Shown here: positions 36,315 through 39,565 of the stretch, in pieces
Numbering within the stretch: the first letter of the stretch is position 1
Layout: every line of letters starts with the position of its first letter
Source of the DNA: Pyrolobus sp.
GTDB lineage: Archaea > Thermoproteota > Thermoprotei_A > Sulfolobales > Pyrodictiaceae
Direction of reading: 5' to 3'
Assembly (NCBI GenBank): GCA_015521195.1
Contig: WAOO01000113.1
Location: 1 to 39,565 of the forward strand
Length of the DNA stretch: 39,565 nucleotides
The notes under the pieces: generated by a model
The model's database searches: none
Told to the model about the DNA's origin: nothing
What the model saw: only the letters and a program-made list of their open reading frames with translations
Made by a program: the position numbers and the translations under genes

Positions 36315-36561
36315 TCTCTATGAAGGGTATGAGGCGGTTGTTGCGCCCAATTTCACTATCTATCTTGACGGAGACGAGCTGGAGGGAGTCTGCGAGCCTA
36401 CTCTTAAGAGCATTGTAGACGTCTACAGCTTTGCTTATCATCTGGCCACGGCCAACTATAACAACCTCGTCGTATCCCTCGTTGAACTTTAGGATTACGT
36501 CGAGGACGTATTCGGGGATGCTCTTCTTGCCGATGATAACCATGTTGTCCTCTACCCTCAT
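36292..36561 (-). CDS. DNA/RNA-binding protein Alba (second paralogue)
   Basis: The 89-residue Alba2-type protein reads MVIIGKKSIPEYVLDVILKF, GYDEVVIVGRGQMISKAVDVYNALKSRL and VKIDSEIGRNNRLIPFIEIRV. It diverges from the first copy mainly in the loop after IDSE, which is short here. Alba paralogues form heterodimers that change how DNA is packed. ATG at 36561 has a ggggg tract before it; an ATG at 36543 with agagg upstream is also possible. It overlaps the end of reverse gyrase on the other strand. Confidence 0.93.
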   Translation of the reverse strand: MRVEDNMVIIGKKSIPEYVLDVILKFNEGYDEVVIVGRGQMISKAVDVYNALKSRLADSLQLVSVKIDSEIGRNNRLIPFIEIRVKRTI

Positions 36562-36594
36562 CTTTACCCCCGCCGCACACGCACAACTTCAAGC

Positions 36595-36604
36595 CTTTTA
36601 AGCG
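36595..36604 (-). promoter_or_regulatory. Promoter of the second alba gene
   Basis: On the minus strand gcttaaaagg lies about 35-40 bases before the ATG at 36561. The stop codon TAA of the upstream gene (36600-36598) is inside this box, as with the other alba gene. Confidence 0.5.
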
Positions 36605-37143
36605 CTCGGGCTGCCCCGCGTGAGCCTCAACAGCTTCTCATAAACCTCCGATATACAGCCCACGGCTGGCTTGACTAGGGACTCCGGGTCTACCCCAGGG
36701 TATACCCATGTGCAGAGGCTTGCGGGCAGCTGTGTAACCAGGTTCTCGAGGGCCTCCCTCCTACACAGCTTCGCCAGAAACCTGCCGCGCCTCAGCTCCG
36801 CGAACACGGCGTACGCGTCGTAAACCCCGCATCTGGCGAGTATCAGCTTAGCCGATGGAGTTTCGTCTGCCTGGTCGAAGGTCCTCCGGAGTATACTGAG
36901 ACGCGCATCTGGCGCTCTACCCGAGGCCTTATACTCGAGCACCGTTGTCGCCGCATACCTGTCCCACAGTCCCATTGCATCCCCCAGCTTTGAGAGAGGC
37001 ACCCGGTGTAACACCCTCCTAGTCTCCTCCTCGTAGTCAACCACCTCTATGCCGCTCTTCCTCAACATGGCTATGAACGACGTGAGGGAAGCCTCGGGTT
37101 TCAGGGTAGACGTTGCAAGTATATACCAGTATAGTCTCGCCAA
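36598..37143 (-). CDS. Unrecognised 181-residue protein
   Basis: I do not recognise it. It looks soluble and alpha/beta: a strand start ARLYWYILATSTL, a helix LTSFIAMLRKSGIEVVDYEE, several Cys residues (ARCGVY, AKLCRRE, SLCTWVYPG, VGCISE) and a helical end. Four or five of the Cys are spaced along the C-terminal half without a clear zinc pattern. The start is TTG at 37143. The bases just before it, gctgaggg, act as ribosome binding site and at the same time form the D box and terminal stem of a guide RNA candidate. Confidence 0.65.
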   Translation of the reverse strand: MARLYWYILATSTLKPEASLTSFIAMLRKSGIEVVDYEEETRRVLHRVPLSKLGDAMGLWDRYAATTVLEYKASGRAPDARLSILRRTFDQADETPSAKLILARCGVYDAYAVFAELRRGRFLAKLCRREALENLVTQLPASLCTWVYPGVDPESLVKPAVGCISEVYEKLLRLTRGSPSA

Positions 37144-37145
37144 TA

Positions 37146-37207
37146 CCCTCAGCCGGGGATAACGTCATCACATAGGGAAATCAGCTTACCTCGATTACAT
37201 CACGGGG
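37146..37207 (-). ncRNA. Candidate box C/D guide sRNA aimed at the 23S peptidyl-transferase centre
   Basis: Minus-strand elements in order: stem CCC (37207-37205), bulged C, C box GTGATGT (37203-37197), 12-base guide aatcgaggtaag, D' box CTGA (37184-37181), 9-base spacer, C' box GTGATGA (37171-37165), 12-base guide cgttatccccgg, D box CTGA (37152-37149), stem GGG (37148-37146). The D guide pairs over 11 bases with the universally conserved CCGGGGAUAAC of 23S rRNA (E. coli 2442-2452); the N+5 rule gives G2446. The D' guide pairs over 8 bases with ACCUCGAU (2497-2504); N+5 gives C2498. rRNA numbers are from memory. Confidence 0.85.
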
Positions 37208-37266
37208 GCTCGGGAACACGAGCCCTCCTCACCCTTCAGCTCTCCGTGGCGGTCGTCACAGCCCCC
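37204..37266 (-). ncRNA. Candidate variant box C/D sRNA in tandem
   Basis: Just upstream on the minus strand: stem GGGGGC (37266-37261), bulged T, C box GTGACGA, 13-base guide ccgccacggagag, D' box CTGA (37239-37236), 3-base spacer, C' box GTGAGGA, 12-base guide gggctcgtgttc, D box CCGA (37213-37210), stem GCCCCC (37209-37204). The 6-bp stem and single bulge fit a kink-turn, and the U-U pair of the C/D core would be C-C. A TATA box puts the RNA start near 37268, at the stem. Against it, the second guide can itself fold with the following bases into a 7-bp hairpin. Confidence 0.5.
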
Positions 37267-37286
37267 CGGGCTGTCAGCGTAAGAGC

Positions 37287-37300
37287 CTCTTTTTAAAACA
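37287..37300 (-). promoter_or_regulatory. Promoter for the tandem guide RNA region
   Basis: On the minus strand tgttttaaaaagag directly follows the helicase stop codon. It is the strongest A/T box in the 160-base gap, and predicts transcription from about 37268 through both guide RNA candidates into the 181-residue gene. Confidence 0.6.
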
Positions 37301-37303
37301 CGG

Positions 37304-39565
37304 CTAGTAGAAGCTCCTGAGCCTCTGGATAACTGCTATAGCGTTCAATACTATGTAGGGTAGTGTGCGCCTCGAGACATAGTAGTAGCGTGGTATGCCC
37401 GTCTTATCGTCGTCTGTCAACGGGATTACCTTCAACTCGTATATCTCCTCGAATGGCACGCGGCGTAGGAAGTCCTCCCGTTTCTCGATAACATCCCTCG
37501 CGGATATCAGGACGTGGGCGAAGTCCTCCGAGTTCATAGCCCTAACCATCAGCACGAAGTGTTCGTCGAGCCTCAGCGGCCGGAAGCTCTCGCGGAACTC
37601 CTCGGAGGAGGCTATCTCCTCTACATCCTCCTCGAGGGCCCACCTCCAGTCGCCGGTGTCAACGTCTATGAACTGGAAGACGCGGTAGGGTGAGCCGGGC
37701 TTCCTCATCTCTCGCAGCTTAGAGGTTATCAGCTTCTCCGGCAGCCCGGTCATAGACGCTAACTCCTCGACTGTGAATGCGAGCCCCTTCATAGCCTCGG
37801 CTATCTCCTTCTCGATGTCAACCTTCCAGAGCTTCTCCTCCGGCATCGATACCAGCATGCGTGCCAGTGGCGTTGCTCCGCCGACGGCGTGTTTGACTAC
37901 ACGGCCCTCCTGCAGGAGCTTCAGCACCCTCCTAGCCTCCTCGAGGTCGAAGAACTCTTCAAGCGCTTGTCTCGCCGCCTCCCGTTTGACTAGGTTATCG
38001 TCGCCGCTCATCTTGGATATCTGTCCGAAGGCTAGGCGTATGTCGCGCAGCATGTTGAGATAGTATGGCGTCTTCATTATGGCCTCGAGGGCTAGTTCGT
38101 CTAGCTCAGAGGGGTCTACCCCTAGTAGGACCTCCAAGGGGTTGAACTCGGGGCTCGAGCGTATAGCGACGCCATAATAGCTCGTCTTTATCGCGGATGT
38201 GTAGCTGCGGGCGGCGTACAGCGCCACATACCCCAGGGTCCTGGCGGCGGCCTCGCCCATGAGCCCGAGTAGTACGATATCGTCGCCGACCTGCTCCAAG
38301 ACGAGCCTATCGCGGCTCGGCAGGGGCTTCCTATACCTCCTATACTCGTCTATGAACCTCTCGACAGTCTTCCTCGCATCATCGGTCAGCCTCACCCATG
38401 TCAACCCGTCCACGCCCCTCTCGTACACCTCGTGGAGCACGTGGTCTAGCGCCTCTAGCGCCGTCTTGGATGCTTCGGGGCCGAGCCCCCTCCACATCGG
38501 TATTATCGCTGGCGCCCCCTGAGCCTCCCTGACGATTATCTTTGCGGAAAGCTCGTCAATATCGACTATAGTCCACGTCTTCCCGCCGAGCTTTATCGAG
38601 GCGCCGGGGTACAGCTTGTACACGTAGCTTGCGTCAAGCTCTCCCACGACGCGCCCGTCCTCAGTTCTAACTGTGTAGGTCGACCTCTCGCCTATCGTCG
38701 AGAAGAACGAGGAGAAGCTCCTAACCCACCATGCTCTCTTATCGCCGCCGCGGTCGAACCTCCATATCTTGTAGAATAGCTGTCCGACCTTCACCCGCCT
38801 GTCATCGACCCTCTGTAGTACGCCGTTGCGGAGGAGCACGTCCACCACCTCGTCGAACTCCTCTCGCGTCATGCTACGGTAGTGGTAGGTGGACTTGAAC
38901 ACCTCGAACGCCTCGTCCAGGTCTACGGGGTTCTGTAGCGCCATGCCCACCAGCGACTTCACTAGCACGTCGAGGGGCTTCTCGGGTATCCTAGGCTCCT
39001 CTATGTTGCCGTTGGCGGCCGCCCAGGCGAGGGCGGCAGAGTAGAGAACCTCCATAGCGTCGTTCGCGATTATGACGCCGTTCAAGACCTCTATGTCGTA
39101 CCGGTGGCCGCTCCTGCCGAGCCTCTGCACCAGGCTGAAGACTGTGCTCGGCGGACGGAACAGGATTACCCTCTTAACGTCGCCGACGTCGATGCCGAGC
39201 TCAAGGGTCTTGGTGCATATTACCGCCTTTACCCGGTTCTCTCGCAGCGCCTTCTCCGCCAGCGCCCTCTCCTCTGGCGAGAGGCTGGCATGGTGAACCA
39301 TTATGTCGCGGTGGCCTAGCTTAGCAAGCTCCTCGTGGAGCCTCTCCGCCGCGTACTTAGAGTTGACGAATATCAGGGTCACCGGCTCTATATACTTGGC
39401 TATCTTCTCGGCAGCCTTCCTCCAGTAGCCATCCTTATCCGGCACAACGTCTATCGTAATGTCTATCTTCTTCCTCCTTGCGACCGATACGACGCTGCCC
39501 GGCCTCCGCGACCCGTATGTGTAGACTCGGAGCACCTTCTCCGGGCTCCCGACGGTGGCCGATAT
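37304..39565 (-). CDS. Lhr-like large DEAD/DEAH helicase, N-terminus cut by window edge
   Basis: The frame is open to the window end, so the first part (with Walker A and B) is missing. The visible 750 or so residues start within helicase motif III (ISATVGSPEKVLR). The second RecA domain follows with VTLIFVNSKYAAERLHEEL, VMVHHASLSPEERALAEK-like sequence (IMVHHASLSPEERA), VKAVICTKTLELGIDVGDV and QRLGRSGHR (motif VI). The long C-terminal part with winged-helix and beta-rich domains is typical of Lhr-family helicases, used in DNA repair. No termination signal is apparent apart from the A/T tract after the stop. Confidence 0.88.
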   Translation of the reverse strand: MSATVGSPEKVLRVYTYGSRRPGSVVSVARRKKIDITIDVVPDKDGYWRKAAEKIAKYIEPVTLIFVNSKYAAERLHEELAKLGHRDIMVHHASLSPEERALAEKALRENRVKAVICTKTLELGIDVGDVKRVILFRPPSTVFSLVQRLGRSGHRYDIEVLNGVIIANDAMEVLYSAALAWAAANGNIEEPRIPEKPLDVLVKSLVGMALQNPVDLDEAFEVFKSTYHYRSMTREEFDEVVDVLLRNGVLQRVDDRRVKVGQLFYKIWRFDRGGDKRAWWVRSFSSFFSTIGERSTYTVRTEDGRVVGELDASYVYKLYPGASIKLGGKTWTIVDIDELSAKIIVREAQGAPAIIPMWRGLGPEASKTALEALDHVLHEVYERGVDGLTWVRLTDDARKTVERFIDEYRRYRKPLPSRDRLVLEQVGDDIVLLGLMGEAAARTLGYVALYAARSYTSAIKTSYYGVAIRSSPEFNPLEVLLGVDPSELDELALEAIMKTPYYLNMLRDIRLAFGQISKMSGDDNLVKREAARQALEEFFDLEEARRVLKLLQEGRVVKHAVGGATPLARMLVSMPEEKLWKVDIEKEIAEAMKGLAFTVEELASMTGLPEKLITSKLREMRKPGSPYRVFQFIDVDTGDWRWALEEDVEEIASSEEFRESFRPLRLDEHFVLMVRAMNSEDFAHVLISARDVIEKREDFLRRVPFEEIYELKVIPLTDDDKTGIPRYYYVSRRTLPYIVLNAIAVIQRLRSFY

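Overview
The window is dense, GC-rich archaeal chromosome. The organism looks like a hyperthermophilic crenarchaeon, probably close to Pyrodictium, Pyrolobus or Hyperthermus (an inference; species not assigned). Reasons: reverse gyrase is present; RNA polymerase has an unsplit B subunit and a split A'/A'' pair; two Alba paralogues occur; sn-glycerol-1-phosphate dehydrogenase marks archaeal lipids; a PPP-type phosphatase resembles the Py-PP1 type described from Pyrodictium; arginine is mostly AGG/CGC and isoleucine mostly ATA; GTG and TTG starts are frequent; genes abut or overlap by a few bases.

Layout. 1-2133 (minus): rtcA (cut by the left edge), nadM and a SAM hydrolase (DUF62). 2132-4389 (plus): an NSUN-type m5C methyltransferase, a NIP7-like PUA protein and an FKBP isomerase. 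4402-6141: egsA and a proteasome beta subunit, divergent. 6211-9169: the termination/RNA-processing nuclease aCPSF1 (FttA), an MCT-1-like PUA protein, an Lsm protein and L37e. 9260-21473: the transcription/translation core rpoH-rpoB-rpoA1-rpoA2-rpl30e-nusA-rps12, an inverted DUF151 gene, then rps7-tuf-rps10. 21531-25137: tRNA-Ser(GGA), a box C/D guide RNA candidate, gatD-gatE and a second box C/D candidate. 25139-30333: a protein disulfide oxidoreductase, an HTH regulator with a ThiI-like protein that has lost its PP-loop, a protein phosphatase, two unrecognised proteins, S30e, a small ORF and Alba. 30382-36561: nnr, a COG2521-type methyltransferase, reverse gyrase and the second Alba. 36598-39565 (minus): an unrecognised 181-residue protein, a tandem pair of box C/D RNA candidates and an Lhr-like helicase cut by the right edge.

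Nearly everything is information processing: RNA polymerase, termination, ribosome assembly, RNA modification, Gln-tRNA amidation, chromatin and topology. The most interesting material is non-coding. I read four box C/D guide RNA candidates by eye. One of them (37146-37207, minus) has a guide complementary over 11 bases to the 23S peptidyl-transferase loop, and its second guide matches 8 bases about 50 nt further along the same rRNA. The other notable items are the ThiI-like protein without a PP-loop signature, a proteasome beta subunit with Arg before the catalytic Thr, and two divergent gene pairs whose start codons share one CATG. No stretch over 300 bases lacks a gene. No CRISPR array, insertion sequence or replication origin was seen.
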